Shown here: one piece after another, positions 46,713-56,951 of the stretch | Numbering within the stretch: position 1 is the first letter of the stretch | How the letters are laid out: the number at the start of each line of letters is the position of its first letter | Position numbers and translations under genes: made by a program | The notes under the pieces: generated by a model | Database searches by the model: none | What the model was told of the DNA's origin: nothing | What the model saw: the letters and a program-made list of their open reading frames with translations, nothing else | Source of the DNA: Hellea balneolensis DSM 19091 | GTDB taxonomy: Bacteria; Pseudomonadota; Alphaproteobacteria; Caulobacterales; Maricaulaceae | NCBI RefSeq assembly: GCF_000428525.1 | Contig: NZ_AUAC01000003.1 | Location: 744,001 to 808,000 of the forward strand | Length of the DNA stretch: 64,000 bases | Direction: 5' to 3'

Positions 46713-47441
46713 TTGGCCGCTTCAAACGCATATCAAGCGAGCTTTCCGCTACACGTGGCTATCATTATGGATGGCAATGGAAGATGGGCACAAGCCCGTC
46801 ACAGACCACGAGTCTTTGGCCACCAAGAAGGCGTAAAAACCGTCCGCCGTATTGTTGAAGATGCGGCTGATTTGGGGGTTCAACATTTAACATTATACAG
46901 TTTTTCAACCGAGAACTGGACACGGCCAAAAGCTGAGATTGCGGCGCTTTTCAATCTTCTCAAGAAATATGTCGAAGATGATTTAGATACGTTAAACCGC
47001 AATAATGTGCGCATCCGTATTCTGGGATCCCGCGAAGGATTAAAACCTGATTTGCGTGAGCTTATTCGGCGGGTCGAAATGACGACTGAGGGCAATACAG
47101 AATTTAACCTGAATATTGCGTTTAATTATGGCGGGCGCGATGAAATCCTCAGAGCCGCTGCTAAGGCTGTTGCAGACGGTAAAGACTTGTCATCAATGAA
47201 GCACACTGAGTTGACGCCTTATTTAGATACAGCGGACCTGCCGGAGCCTGATCTGGTTATCCGAACCAGCGGTGAAAAACGCATTAGCAATTTTCTTTTA
47301 TGGCAAGCGGCCTATGCTGAATTTGTCTTTACGGATGTGTTATGGCCTGACTTTAAGAAAGAAGATTTGCTTAGCGCCATATCAGATTTTCAAAACAGAG
47401 ATCGCCGCTTTGGTAATCTGAATGCGTCGGAAGTGGCCTAG
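46713..47441 (+). CDS. uppS: Undecaprenyl diphosphate synthase (di-trans,poly-cis)
   Basis: A 242-residue cis-prenyltransferase that makes the C55 lipid carrier precursor for peptidoglycan and O-antigen. The catalytic Asp20 is in [13 protein letters not shown], and the substrate region is in [14 protein letters not shown] and [25 protein letters not shown]. The TTG start abuts the frr stop, so translation is likely coupled. With dxr downstream it ties isoprenoid supply to envelope growth. Confidence 0.96.
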   Translation: MAASNAYQASFPLHVAIIMDGNGRWAQARHRPRVFGHQEGVKTVRRIVEDAADLGVQHLTLYSFSTENWTRPKAEIAALFNLLKKYVEDDLDTLNRNNVRIRILGSREGLKPDLRELIRRVEMTTEGNTEFNLNIAFNYGGRDEILRAAAKAVADGKDLSSMKHTELTPYLDTADLPEPDLVIRTSGEKRISNFLLWQAAYAEFVFTDVLWPDFKKEDLLSAISDFQNRDRRFGNLNASEVA

Positions 47442-47446
47442 ACCCA

Positions 47447-48280
47447 GTGGAACCTGCGCCCCTTACAAAAACGCCCATATTTAAGAACGTAGGTGTTCGT
47501 GCAGCAACGGCGCTGCTTTTTGCGGCCATATGTATCCCCCCGCTCTATTTTGGCGGATGGCCCTGGGCCATTCTTGTAGCCCTCTTAGGGGGGCGCATGA
47601 TGTGGGAATGGGTGCGCATGGCAGACACTCAGCCGACTACAATAGCTTACATCATCCCGATTATAGGTCTCGCCATCGCCTGTTTTTACATAGCGCAGAA
47701 AAATTTCGGATTAGCGATATTGACTGTTGCCATTACGACTGTGTTAGCGATTGCGGAACGTGCCCGGAGAGGAGGCATGCTATGGTCTGGCTTAGGCTAT
47801 CTCTATATTGTCATTCCGTCTCTAGCGATAGTCGGTCTTCGCGGAATTGAAAATGGCTTTGCGACCCAAGGTTTTACAAAGCTGATCTATGTTATTCTTA
47901 TTGTTATTGCGGCTGATGTTGGTGCATATTTTGGCGGCTCATTCTTTAAAGGACCCAAAATGGCCCCAAAATTGAGCCCAAATAAAACTTGGTCGGGATT
48001 TTTAAGTGGTTTGATCCTTGGCGCATTAATGGGCGGTTTGGTCGGGCACCTTATAGGGCTTGGATTTATTTTAGGATTAGCTCTTGCCATACCTCTCGTG
48101 ATTTTATCTGTCTTAGGGGATTTGCTGGAAAGCGGCTTAAAACGAAAATTAGACGTAAAAGATGCGGGTGATTTATTGCCAGGCCATGGCGGCATATTGG
48201 ACCGCCTTGATAGCTTGATGCTTGCTGTCGTTGGAGCTGTTATCATATTATATGTTACTCCGGACTTTTGGCCGCTTTAA
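47447..48280 (+). CDS. cdsA: Phosphatidate cytidylyltransferase
   Basis: A 277-residue membrane enzyme with about seven helices that makes CDP-diacylglycerol from CTP and phosphatidic acid. The family signature near the C-terminus is intact: [20 protein letters not shown] followed by GILDRLD. The GTG start lies 5 bases after uppS. Confidence 0.94.
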   Translation: MEPAPLTKTPIFKNVGVRAATALLFAAICIPPLYFGGWPWAILVALLGGRMMWEWVRMADTQPTTIAYIIPIIGLAIACFYIAQKNFGLAILTVAITTVLAIAERARRGGMLWSGLGYLYIVIPSLAIVGLRGIENGFATQGFTKLIYVILIVIAADVGAYFGGSFFKGPKMAPKLSPNKTWSGFLSGLILGALMGGLVGHLIGLGFILGLALAIPLVILSVLGDLLESGLKRKLDVKDAGDLLPGHGGILDRLDSLMLAVVGAVIILYVTPDFWPL

Positions 48281-48291
48281 GGCATAATTTT

Positions 48292-49464
48292 ATGACAAAA
48301 CGCGTCACGATATTAGGCTCAACAGGGTCCATAGGGGAGAGCACCCTTGATTTGGTCAGGCGTGCTAAACCCGGTGATATCAAAATTGTTTCCTTAACCG
48401 CCAACAGTAATGCTAAGAAACTTGCGGCTCAGGCTATTGAATTTAATGCAGAATATGTAGCGTTAGCCAATCATAAAAATGCAAATGTGCTTCAGGAGGC
48501 TCTGAGCGGAACAGCGATAGAGGTTGGCGTTGGACCTGAGGCTTTAATAGAGGCCGCCACGCGAGCTGCCGATTTTTGTATGGCCGCGATAATAGGGGCC
48601 GCTGGGCTTGAGCCAACCTTGGCTGCTGTCGATCAAGGTATTCATCTGGGGCTTGCCAATAAAGAATGCCTCGTCTGCGCAGGTGATTTATTTATGGAAC
48701 GAGTCAAAGCCAAAGGCACGACCTTACTGCCTGTGGATTCAGAACATAATGCAATTTTTCAAGTGTTGGAGAGCGACAAGCCCGAAGGCGTAAGGCGTCT
48801 TATCTTAACCGCAAGCGGTGGACCTTTTCGAGAGGCGTCTATAGAGACCCTAAAAAAAGTGACACGTGAAGATGCGCTAAATCATCCTGTTTGGAGTATG
48901 GGCGCGAAGATATCCATCGACTCCGCTACCCTTATGAATAAGGGACTTGAGCTGATAGAGGCGAGTTATCTGTTTGATCGCCCTTCGTCGGAAATTGATA
49001 TTCTTGTTCATCCACAATCTATCATTCACTCAATGGTCGAATATATAGATGGATCAATTCTTGCTCAGCTTGGATCTCCGGATATGCGCACGCCTATAGC
49101 CTATGCCATGGGGTGGCCAGACCGCATGGCCGCGCCAGTTGAGCGTCTTGATTTGACCAAGATTAGCGGCTTAACTTTTTTTGAACCTGATACACAAAAA
49201 TTTCCTTCTCTCAGGCTAGCAAGAGAGGCTTTGGAAGCGGGCGGGAAAGCGCCATGTGTATTAAATGCAGCTAATGAAATTGCCGTTGCGGCATTCCTAA
49301 AAGAGCAAGTAAAGTTTCTAGATATTCCCCGCATCGTTGAAACAGCTTTGGATCAACATGCAAAACAGTCATGTTTTAGCCGCTCACCTTGTGATGTTGC
49401 TGAAATTATTTCGACAGATAACGAAGCCCGTATCACTGCACATGAGCACATTGTAAGCTTGTAA
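48292..49464 (+). CDS. dxr: 1-deoxy-D-xylulose 5-phosphate reductoisomerase
   Basis: A 390-residue DXR, the committed enzyme of the MEP isoprenoid pathway. NADPH-binding GSTGSIGESTLDL is at the N-terminus. Active-site segments are LPVDSEHNAIFQ, SGGPFRE and MGAKISIDSATLMNKGLE. ATG 48292 is preferred over an upstream TTG. Its presence beside uppS and cdsA is standard, and it shows that this organism runs the MEP route. That makes the HMG-CoA reductase at 4.7 kb unexpected. Confidence 0.96.
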   Translation: MTKRVTILGSTGSIGESTLDLVRRAKPGDIKIVSLTANSNAKKLAAQAIEFNAEYVALANHKNANVLQEALSGTAIEVGVGPEALIEAATRAADFCMAAIIGAAGLEPTLAAVDQGIHLGLANKECLVCAGDLFMERVKAKGTTLLPVDSEHNAIFQVLESDKPEGVRRLILTASGGPFREASIETLKKVTREDALNHPVWSMGAKISIDSATLMNKGLELIEASYLFDRPSSEIDILVHPQSIIHSMVEYIDGSILAQLGSPDMRTPIAYAMGWPDRMAAPVERLDLTKISGLTFFEPDTQKFPSLRLAREALEAGGKAPCVLNAANEIAVAAFLKEQVKFLDIPRIVETALDQHAKQSCFSRSPCDVAEIISTDNEARITAHEHIVSL

Positions 49465-49512
49465 GCCTGCCCAAAAACAGGCAAAAACAGCACGAACTTG
49501 AAAGAATCTTCT

Positions 49513-50706
49513 ATGCTGTCCGGACTTGGCGACACATTTATTTTCATGACCAGTTTTTTGGTCGTCCTGTCCTTCCTCGTTTATTTCCACGAGCTAGGAC
49601 ACTATTCCGTTGCGCGGTTTTTTAATGTCGCTGTGGAGAGGTTCTCAATCGGCTTTGGAAAACCTATCGCGCAATGGACGGCTAAAAACGGCACGAAATG
49701 GTCTATAGGCCGTATCCCGCTTGGAGGCTTTGTTAAGTTTTTGGGTGATGCCAGCGGAGCAAGCAATCCCGATGCTGAGGCTCTGGAAAAACTGAAAAAT
49801 GAGGTGCGCCAAGAGGGCGATGTACCCTTAGATCAAATATTTCATTTCAAACCCGTATGGCAACGCATATTGATTGTTTTAGCAGGGCCTGTTTTTAATT
49901 TTATTTTGGCTGTTGGGATATTTGCAGGACTCGGCCTTGCTATGGGGTCTTATTACGTAGAGTCGAAAGTAGGCCAAGTTGTGCCGGACAGCGCGGCTGA
50001 GGCGGCCGGCGTAAAGGTCGGCGATAAAATCATGACAATGGACGGGAAAGACGTTAGCGATTTTAATGAATTACGCCGCTATGTCGTTCTTAGAAGCGGT
50101 AATAAAATTGAGACCATAGTCGAAAGAGACGGACGTGAAGTTGAGCTGTTTTTAACACCGCGCCGTGTTGTTGAAAAAGATTTTGTCGGGGGAAACTCTT
50201 CCGCTGGGAAAATTGGCATCGGCATTGCCGCTGATGCTGAGCAAGTCCCGATAAAATTTAATCCCATCGAAGCTGTTGGATTTGGCGTTGCCGAAGTTAA
50301 AGATACAATCGCTATGACGGGGCATTACATCGGCCGAATTTTCACCCGAAAAGAAGATGGCAAACAATTAGGTTCTATCGTAAAAATCGCCACAATGACG
50401 GGTAAATCTGCAGTAGATGCAGCTAATGCGGATGTGCCTTTTTCAGAACGTATAAAGATGATTTTATTGCGTCTTTTGACACTCGCGGCATCCCTTTCCA
50501 TAGCGTTAGGTGTCGCAAATTTAATGCCTATTCCCGTGCTAGACGGTGGACATTTGGTTTACTATGGCTATGAAGCCGTAGCGGGTCGTCCGCTGAGTCA
50601 AAAAAAGCAGGAGATTGGATTTCGATTTGGGTTTGCAGTGTTGCTAACACTCTTCGTGATTTTAACGGTGAATGACATTGGCTACGTAGCCAGCATCTTC
50701 TCCTAA
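49513..50706 (+). CDS. rseP: RIP metalloprotease RseP (MmpA-like)
   Basis: A 397-residue intramembrane zinc protease. HELGH spans about residues 26-30, a single PDZ domain about 130-210 (VVPDSAAEAAGVKVGDKIMTMDG), and the third ligand motif is in PIPVLDGGH near residue 343. In Caulobacter the orthologue MmpA cleaves PodJ during polarity control; in other bacteria it releases envelope-stress sigma factors. ATG 49513 is preferred to TTG 49498. It is followed directly by bamA. Confidence 0.93.
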   Translation: MLSGLGDTFIFMTSFLVVLSFLVYFHELGHYSVARFFNVAVERFSIGFGKPIAQWTAKNGTKWSIGRIPLGGFVKFLGDASGASNPDAEALEKLKNEVRQEGDVPLDQIFHFKPVWQRILIVLAGPVFNFILAVGIFAGLGLAMGSYYVESKVGQVVPDSAAEAAGVKVGDKIMTMDGKDVSDFNELRRYVVLRSGNKIETIVERDGREVELFLTPRRVVEKDFVGGNSSAGKIGIGIAADAEQVPIKFNPIEAVGFGVAEVKDTIAMTGHYIGRIFTRKEDGKQLGSIVKIATMTGKSAVDAANADVPFSERIKMILLRLLTLAASLSIALGVANLMPIPVLDGGHLVYYGYEAVAGRPLSQKKQEIGFRFGFAVLLTLFVILTVNDIGYVASIFS

Positions 50707-50718
50707 GTGGACGGATTT

Positions 50719-53178
50719 ATGGGACTGAATAACATCATGCGACTGGCTAGCTTACGTATTTTTGCTGTTCTTGTGGCAGCTATGTTCTCTGCAGCATTAC
50801 CACCTCTGGCAGCCTCGCAGGAAGCTCCTGCGGCGTCTGCACCTCAGCAGCCCACGCTTATTAGAAACATTCAGGTTCAAGGCAATCAGCGCGTCGAAGC
50901 GAATACTGTCGCGTCTTACTTGCTTTTTGCGCCTGGTGACCCTTACAGCGAAGACCGCATCGATTTGTCTATTAAAACGCTTTATGCGACGGGCTTATTT
51001 GCGGATGTTGCGATTGAACCAAGCGCAGATGGCAATGTGCTTATTCGAGTGATAGAAAACCCGATTATTAATCGCGTGATCCTTGAAGGAAATAAGGCCC
51101 TTAAAGCTGATAAAATTACCGATGAAATTGAGGCCGAACCTCGTGCTATTTTTACGCGCTCAAACGTTCAGGCTGACGTCCAGCGGATTGTGGAGCTCTA
51201 CAGACAGTCTGGCCGTTTTGCGGCGACAGTCTCGCCGAAGGTCGTGCAACAACCTCAGAACAGAGTCGACCTTATTTTTGAGATCACAGAGGGTCCAGTC
51301 ACAGGCGTTAAGCGTATAAACATCATCGGGAACAGCGAGTTTCCTGATCGCCGCCTGCGCAAGGAAATCGTGACAGCTGAGTCGAGCTGGTATAAATTTT
51401 TCTCTTCAAATGATAACTATGACCCGGGGCGCCTTGAATATGATCGCGAGCAATTACGGACGTTCTATACTAATCGCGGATTCGCAGATTTTCGCGTGGT
51501 ATCCGCTGTCGCAGAACTAACGCCAGACCAAGAAGATTTCTACATTACTTTCACAGTGGATGAGGGCGAAGAATATACTTGGGGTGACATATCCGTTGAA
51601 ACAGAACTTGATGATTTGAACTCTGACTTCCTAGAGCGCCTGATCGCAATTAAGCCCGGTACGATTTATAATGCTAGCCGCGTTGAAGATGTGATTGACA
51701 CGCTTAACTTTGCGGCAGGGACATCGGGTTATGCCTTTGTGGATATCCAGCCGAATATTAAACGTAACCGCGATACAAAAACTGTTGATCTCGTTTTCAA
51801 TGTTGTTGAAGGACCACGCGTCTACATTGAGCGTATCGATGTTGTGGGCAACACGACAACGCTTGATTACGTTATTCGCCGCGAAATGGAACTCGTCGAG
51901 GGTGATGCCTTTAACCGTATCTTGCTTGACCGCTCCCGTAACCGTGTGCGTGCGCTTCGCTTCTTTGAAGAGGTGGAAATCACAGAGCGACAAGGTAGTG
52001 CAGCTGACCGCGCGATTGTTGAAGTTTCTGTTAAAGAGCAACCTACGGGCGAGCTTTCATTCTCAGCGGGTTTCTCCTCTGCCGACGCCTTCTTGGTGGA
52101 TCTGTCTATTACGCAGCGTAACCTTCGTGGCCGTGGGCAACTCTTGCGTTTCGTTATCCGGGCCAGTTCGAACCGCCGTGAAATTGACTTACGCTTTACG
52201 GAACCGCGCTTCTTGGGACGAAATCTTGCGGCCGGTGTAGAACTTTTTGATATTGTTATCGACTTTTTGGAAGAGGCGAATTTCCGTCAGTCACGGACGG
52301 GTGGACAGGTAACTTTGGCCTTCCCACTGACTGAATACACGACCCTTTCAACGCGCTATTCATTGCGTCAGGAAAAAATCGAATCGCCGGGCGTTAATGC
52401 TACGACATGTGCGGCTGCCGCTGATGGCGGAACAACGATATCGCAGCAGCAATTAGCTTTCTGTGATCAAATTAATGGACGAATTTCTTCTATCCTCGGC
52501 TATACATTTGGTTGGGACCGCAGAAATGACCCCATTACGCCCACTCGCGGTTTTGATGTGCGCTTCTCGCAAGATGCAGCAGGTGTCGGCGGCGATGTTA
52601 AATACCTTCGTACGGACGTACGTGCCAATGCTTATCGCGGTCTTTACAAGAACGTGATTGCGAGTGCATCGCTGTCGGGCGGTTACATTCAAGGGTGGGG
52701 CGGTGACCCGGTTTCGATTAATGATCGCTACTTTAAGGGTAATTTCGAATTCCGAGGATATGATAATGCTGGTATTGGTCCGCGTGTTGTTCAATACGAC
52801 CCGAATACTGGAGCTGTCGTTCGGCGTCTAAACTCTTTGGGCGGTAACGCCTTTGGTATCGCTGCAGCTGAGGTGAGTTTTCCTGTTGGCATCCCGAATT
52901 TATTAGGTAGCTTGTTCGTAGAAGCAGGAACTGTTGGCCTTTTGGATGATAATGAAAAATTTGATACAGGAATTGACCCCGTCACGGGAGAACAACTCAC
53001 AGCTGACGCGTTTTACACGCGCACGATTGATGATCTTGACATCCGCGCCATGGCCGGTGCGTCTATCTTCTGGGAAAGCCCGTTCGGCCCTATCCGCTTT
53101 GACTTTACGAAGCCTCTCAGACAATTTGACTACGATGATCGTAAGTCTTTCCAATTTACAACCCGAACAAGGTTCTAA
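50719..53178 (+). CDS. bamA: Outer membrane protein assembly factor BamA
   Basis: A protein of about 819 residues with a Sec signal peptide (core VLVAAMFSAALPPLA), five POTRA domains (about residues 45-420) and a C-terminal Omp85 barrel ending in phenylalanine (TTRTRF). It folds and inserts beta-barrel proteins into the outer membrane. Possible starts are GTG 50707, ATG 50719 and ATG 50737; 50719 is chosen for a plausible RBS (GGACGG) and signal length. skp follows by 2 bases, then lpxD. Confidence 0.95.
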   Translation: MGLNNIMRLASLRIFAVLVAAMFSAALPPLAASQEAPAASAPQQPTLIRNIQVQGNQRVEANTVASYLLFAPGDPYSEDRIDLSIKTLYATGLFADVAIEPSADGNVLIRVIENPIINRVILEGNKALKADKITDEIEAEPRAIFTRSNVQADVQRIVELYRQSGRFAATVSPKVVQQPQNRVDLIFEITEGPVTGVKRINIIGNSEFPDRRLRKEIVTAESSWYKFFSSNDNYDPGRLEYDREQLRTFYTNRGFADFRVVSAVAELTPDQEDFYITFTVDEGEEYTWGDISVETELDDLNSDFLERLIAIKPGTIYNASRVEDVIDTLNFAAGTSGYAFVDIQPNIKRNRDTKTVDLVFNVVEGPRVYIERIDVVGNTTTLDYVIRREMELVEGDAFNRILLDRSRNRVRALRFFEEVEITERQGSAADRAIVEVSVKEQPTGELSFSAGFSSADAFLVDLSITQRNLRGRGQLLRFVIRASSNRREIDLRFTEPRFLGRNLAAGVELFDIVIDFLEEANFRQSRTGGQVTLAFPLTEYTTLSTRYSLRQEKIESPGVNATTCAAAADGGTTISQQQLAFCDQINGRISSILGYTFGWDRRNDPITPTRGFDVRFSQDAAGVGGDVKYLRTDVRANAYRGLYKNVIASASLSGGYIQGWGGDPVSINDRYFKGNFEFRGYDNAGIGPRVVQYDPNTGAVVRRLNSLGGNAFGIAAAEVSFPVGIPNLLGSLFVEAGTVGLLDDNEKFDTGIDPVTGEQLTADAFYTRTIDDLDIRAMAGASIFWESPFGPIRFDFTKPLRQFDYDDRKSFQFTTRTRF

Positions 53179-53180
53179 TT

Positions 53181-53756
53181 ATGACTATGCATAAAACACT
53201 CTTCCGCGCTGCGATTGGTTTCGCTGCGGCAATTCTTTTCTCCGCAAGTGCATTTGCACAAAGTACTATTCTCGTTGTGGATACAGGTCGTGTTTTGCGC
53301 GACTCTGATGTGGGTAAGCATATCGCCCGTCAGTTAGAGACGATTGGCAAATCTATGGAAGCTGAAGCGAAAGCCAAAGCCTCTCCGCTTGAGTCTAAAG
53401 GAAAATCTCTTGAAGCTCAGCTGAAAGGGAAAACAATGGCCTCATTGCAAGGCGATACCGCTTTGCAACAGCAAATTCAGACGTTCAGACAAGACCAACA
53501 AAAAGTCGCTATTGACCTGCAATATAAGCAGCAGGAAATGAAAATAACCGAAGCGAAAGCTGTTCAAAAAGTCCAAGAACGCCTCCGCACAATCCTCAAG
53601 GCTATTGTGGCAGAGCGCAATGCTGATGTGGTTTTAGAACGTTCTTTGGTCATTTATGGCGATCCGGTTGATGTGACTGACACGGTGATCAGCCGTCTGA
53701 ACAGCCAGATGAAAACTGTGCCTGTTACGCGTGAGCGCCTGCCGCGCAAGAGCTAA
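53181..53756 (+). CDS. skp: OmpH/Skp family periplasmic chaperone
   Basis: A 191-residue protein with a signal peptide cleaved after AFA. The mature part is mostly long charged and glutamine-rich helices (the tentacles of Skp) with a short beta body (STILVVDTGRVLRDS and DVVLERSLVIYG). It holds unfolded outer-membrane proteins on the way to BamA, encoded next to it. Starts at 53181 and 53187 are both possible. Confidence 0.9.
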   Translation: MTMHKTLFRAAIGFAAAILFSASAFAQSTILVVDTGRVLRDSDVGKHIARQLETIGKSMEAEAKAKASPLESKGKSLEAQLKGKTMASLQGDTALQQQIQTFRQDQQKVAIDLQYKQQEMKITEAKAVQKVQERLRTILKAIVAERNADVVLERSLVIYGDPVDVTDTVISRLNSQMKTVPVTRERLPRKS

Positions 53757-53831
53757 GACACATGTCTTTCCGCAATGGAAAGTAACGTGAATTGATATTC
53801 CTTTCAGGGCCGTGTGGAATAGGAGACAGGT

Positions 53832-54842
53832 ATGATTGATACCCGTTTCTATATCTCCCGCGGCCCTTTATCTTTGGGTGACCTTATCCAAGGCCTTGAG
53901 GCCGAACTACCCCACGCCAAATTTTCTGATGAAGAGATAGCTTCAGGTGCTATCCTCGCGGAGAGTTTGGCGGCGCAAATTAGCTTTTTAGAGAATAAAC
54001 GTCATAAAGACCAAGCTCTCACGGCCAAAGCAACAGCTTGTTTTGTGACAGACCGCTTGGCTGAAATTATTGGGTCTCAGCATATTATTCCCATAGTGAC
54101 GAAAACACCACGCGCACATTTTGCGCGCGCTATGGAACGTCTCGCATCTCCCAAAACTCTCTCAAATTTTAACGGTTCAGCAAAGATCGCAAAGTCTGCC
54201 AATATACATAGCTCTGCGATTGTCGGGGCAGGGGCAGTAATTGAAGACTCTGTTGAAATAGCGCCCTACACCGTTATTGGACCTGGTGTGCATATTAAGG
54301 CAGGTACTGTTATTGGGTCGCATGTGGATATTCGTTGCGCTCTTATTGGTCAAAATTGTAAAATAAAATCCTCATCTGTCATTGGTGGGGCCGGTTTTGG
54401 TGTTGCGCGGGATGAAAATGGTATGATTGATATCCCGCATTTAGGCCGTGTCATCATCAAGGACCGAGTCTCTATTGGCTCGCAAAGCTGCGTAGATCGT
54501 GGACAGATTGGCGATACGGTCATAGAGGACGATGTCAAAATTGATAATCTTGTTCAGATTGCACATAATTGTTCGATCGGTACTGGCACGGTAATAGCTG
54601 GACATACGGGGATTTCTGGCAGCTGTAATGTCGGCAAGGGCGTTCAAATGGGCGGTAATGTCGGTCTGGCGGATCATCTATCAGTAGGTGACGGCGCATC
54701 CATAGCGGCGCGGGCAGGCGTAATGCATGATATCCCCGCCGGAGAGGTCTGGAGCGGTATCCCTGCAATGCCGATACGGGACCATATGCGTGTTGTGAAT
54801 GCGACGCGGAAGCTTATACAAAAACCTAAAAGGGACACCTGA
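53832..54842 (+). CDS. lpxD: UDP-3-O-(3-hydroxyacyl)glucosamine N-acyltransferase
   Basis: A 336-residue left-handed beta-helix acyltransferase for the third step of lipid A synthesis. The N-terminal uridine-binding domain is followed by hexapeptide repeats and the conserved VQIAHNCSIGTGTVIAGHTGI stretch containing the catalytic histidine. A short CTTTCC/GGAAAG hairpin (53766-53782) lies in the 75-base gap before it. GGAGAC precedes ATG. It overlaps fabZ by one base. Confidence 0.96.
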   Translation: MIDTRFYISRGPLSLGDLIQGLEAELPHAKFSDEEIASGAILAESLAAQISFLENKRHKDQALTAKATACFVTDRLAEIIGSQHIIPIVTKTPRAHFARAMERLASPKTLSNFNGSAKIAKSANIHSSAIVGAGAVIEDSVEIAPYTVIGPGVHIKAGTVIGSHVDIRCALIGQNCKIKSSSVIGGAGFGVARDENGMIDIPHLGRVIIKDRVSIGSQSCVDRGQIGDTVIEDDVKIDNLVQIAHNCSIGTGTVIAGHTGISGSCNVGKGVQMGGNVGLADHLSVGDGASIAARAGVMHDIPAGEVWSGIPAMPIRDHMRVVNATRKLIQKPKRDT

Positions 54843-55297
54843 TGCTTGAAACTCATACCCTCCCTTTGGATCAAACCTATGTAAAAGATTATCTCCCGCA
54901 CCGTGATCCGATGCTTTTCATCGACCGAGTTACGGCGCTTGGCGAAGACACAATCACAATTGAATCTGATGTCGACCCCAAAGCCGCTTATTTTAAGGGG
55001 CATTTTCCGGGTATGCCGATAATGCCCGGCGTTTTAATTGTCGAAACCGTGGCTCAGGCAGGGGCGCTTCTCGTATCGCTAACACGCGGTTTGTCCGATG
55101 ATAAGTTTATTGCGTTCTCAAATGTAGATGCCGTAAAATTTCGGCGGCCCGTTGAGCCTGGCGAGATGCTGACCATTGATGTCGAGATCGAAAAAATTCG
55201 CCTACCTTTTTATAAATTTACAGGCACAGCGAAGGTTGACGGAAAAGTTGCCGCCAGTCTGAAATTTGCAGCGGCAGAAATGAGTTATAAAAAATGA
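54842..55297 (+). CDS. fabZ: 3-hydroxyacyl-[ACP] dehydratase FabZ
   Basis: A 151-residue hot-dog fold dehydratase of fatty acid elongation. The catalytic His54 is in GHFPGMPIMPGVL and Glu68 in IVETVAQAG. It competes with LpxA for 3-hydroxyacyl-ACP, so co-expression with lpxD and lpxA helps balance phospholipid and lipid A. The stop overlaps lpxA by 4 bases. Confidence 0.97.
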   Translation: MLETHTLPLDQTYVKDYLPHRDPMLFIDRVTALGEDTITIESDVDPKAAYFKGHFPGMPIMPGVLIVETVAQAGALLVSLTRGLSDDKFIAFSNVDAVKFRRPVEPGEMLTIDVEIEKIRLPFYKFTGTAKVDGKVAASLKFAAAEMSYKK

Positions 55298-56091
55298 GCA
55301 TCGACATTCACCCGTCATCATTTGTTGACTCGAAAGCTGAGCTGGCGGACGGCGTTAAAATTGGGCCGCTCTGCGTTGTGGGACCTGACGTCAAACTCGG
55401 CAAAAATGTCGAGCTTATCGGCCAAGTCAATTTGGTAGGTGATACAATAGTCGGCGAAGACTGTAAGCTTTATCCCTTCGTGTCTATGGGCCATCCACCG
55501 CAAGACTTTAAGCATAAGGGCGGCCCCGTCAGTATTGAAATTGGCGCGCGTTCCATTTTTCGCGAAAACGTGAATATTCACCCTGGCGTAGATATTGGGG
55601 AACCTGTCACGCGCATCGGAACAGATTGTTACTTTATGGTCGGGACACATTTGGCGCATGAGGGCCAGATGGGTAATCATGTAATCGTCTCTAACGGGGC
55701 TCAGATTGGGGGTAATGTAACTATTGGAGATCATGCGATATTGGGCGGTCTTTGCGCAATTCACCAACATACGCGTATTGGCGCGCATGCCTTTATTGGT
55801 GGTATGGCAACGGTTACGACTGACGTCATTCCTTACGGCTCCGTTATAGGGAATGCCGCGCATCTGGCAGGCTTGAACATAATTGGACTAAAACGCCGCG
55901 GGTTTTCACGAGAAAAAATTCGTGATTTACGATCAGCCTACCGCTTACTCTTTGCGGAAGAAGGTACCTTTGCCGAGCGTCTTGATGATGCCGCTGATAC
56001 CTATCATGACCACGAACTTGTTATGGAAATTGTTGGCTTTATTCGTGCCCAGAAAAACCGGCGCATTTGCATGCCGCATACAGGGTCATAA
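55294..56091 (+). CDS. lpxA: UDP-N-acetylglucosamine O-acyltransferase
   Basis: A 265-residue left-handed beta-helix enzyme, the first step of lipid A synthesis. The catalytic histidine is His122 in GTHLAHEGQMGN. The GNAAHLAGLNIIGLKRRGFS segment and C-terminal helices are intact. It is translationally coupled to fabZ through an ATGA overlap. Confidence 0.97.
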   Translation: MSIDIHPSSFVDSKAELADGVKIGPLCVVGPDVKLGKNVELIGQVNLVGDTIVGEDCKLYPFVSMGHPPQDFKHKGGPVSIEIGARSIFRENVNIHPGVDIGEPVTRIGTDCYFMVGTHLAHEGQMGNHVIVSNGAQIGGNVTIGDHAILGGLCAIHQHTRIGAHAFIGGMATVTTDVIPYGSVIGNAAHLAGLNIIGLKRRGFSREKIRDLRSAYRLLFAEEGTFAERLDDAADTYHDHELVMEIVGFIRAQKNRRICMPHTGS

Positions 56092-56093
56092 TC

Positions 56094-56927
56094 ATGCATA
56101 TCGGTGTTATAGCGGGAGGCGGTGCGCTTCCAAAACATGTGGTTAAAGCAGCTCAAACTGACGGACATGAGGTTACAATTATCGCCCTTAAAGGTTTTGC
56201 TAAAGCCCTAGATTACGAAGAGGCCAAAGCTTTTGGCATTGCAGAATTTGGCAAAATAACCAAAGCCCTGAAGAAGGCGAAGGCCACTCATATTTGCTTT
56301 GCTGGAATTGTGAAACGTCCCGATTTTAAAAGCCTGAAGCCCGACTTAAAGGCGATGTTTCATATGGGCGGCGCGATGAAAGCCGCAAAGCAAGGCGATG
56401 ATGCTCTGATGCGGTATCTCTTGGGGCTTTTTGAGAAAGAAGGCTTTGAGGTAATTGCACCTCAAGATGTGTGCCAATCCCTTCTCTTGCCTGAAGGTAT
56501 ATTGGGGGCTATCGCTTTGACCGAACAGCATAAGAACGATGCCCAAAAAGCGTGTGAAATAGCCTCAGCCATTGGCGCGTTAGATATAGGTCAAGGCGCC
56601 GTTATATGCGACGGTGTCGTTTTGGCGGTCGAAGCACAAGAAGGCACAGACGCTATGTTAAGGCGCATTGCAGAGCTACCCGTTGAAATTCGCGGATCCT
56701 CTATCGAAAGAAAGGGTGTTCTTGCAAAGATGATAAAACCAACACAAGAAACACGTGTTGATCTTCCTACGATAGGGCCAGCAACTCTTGAGAATGCCGC
56801 CGCCGCGGGTCTTGCCGGTATAGTCGCAGAGGGCGGCCGTGCCTTCATTATTGACCGTGAAGAGGTTATTGCTCTGGCAAATGCGGCGGGGCTTTTCATT
56901 GCAGGGCTACCCGCGTCCAAGTCCTAA
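56094..56927 (+). CDS. lpxI: UDP-2,3-diacylglucosamine pyrophosphatase LpxI
   Basis: A 277-residue LpxI (formerly DUF1009), the alternative to LpxH used in alphaproteobacteria to form lipid X. It opens with the glycine-rich IGVIAGGGALPKHV. Other family segments are THICFAGIVKRPDF and the C-terminal GLAGIVAEGGRAFIIDREE. ATG 56094, 2 bases after lpxA, is chosen over an earlier in-frame ATG inside lpxA. lpxB follows. Confidence 0.95.
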   Translation: MHIGVIAGGGALPKHVVKAAQTDGHEVTIIALKGFAKALDYEEAKAFGIAEFGKITKALKKAKATHICFAGIVKRPDFKSLKPDLKAMFHMGGAMKAAKQGDDALMRYLLGLFEKEGFEVIAPQDVCQSLLLPEGILGAIALTEQHKNDAQKACEIASAIGALDIGQGAVICDGVVLAVEAQEGTDAMLRRIAELPVEIRGSSIERKGVLAKMIKPTQETRVDLPTIGPATLENAAAAGLAGIVAEGGRAFIIDREEVIALANAAGLFIAGLPASKS

Positions 56928-56951
56928 TGTGAAGGGCGTGAATACACAGAT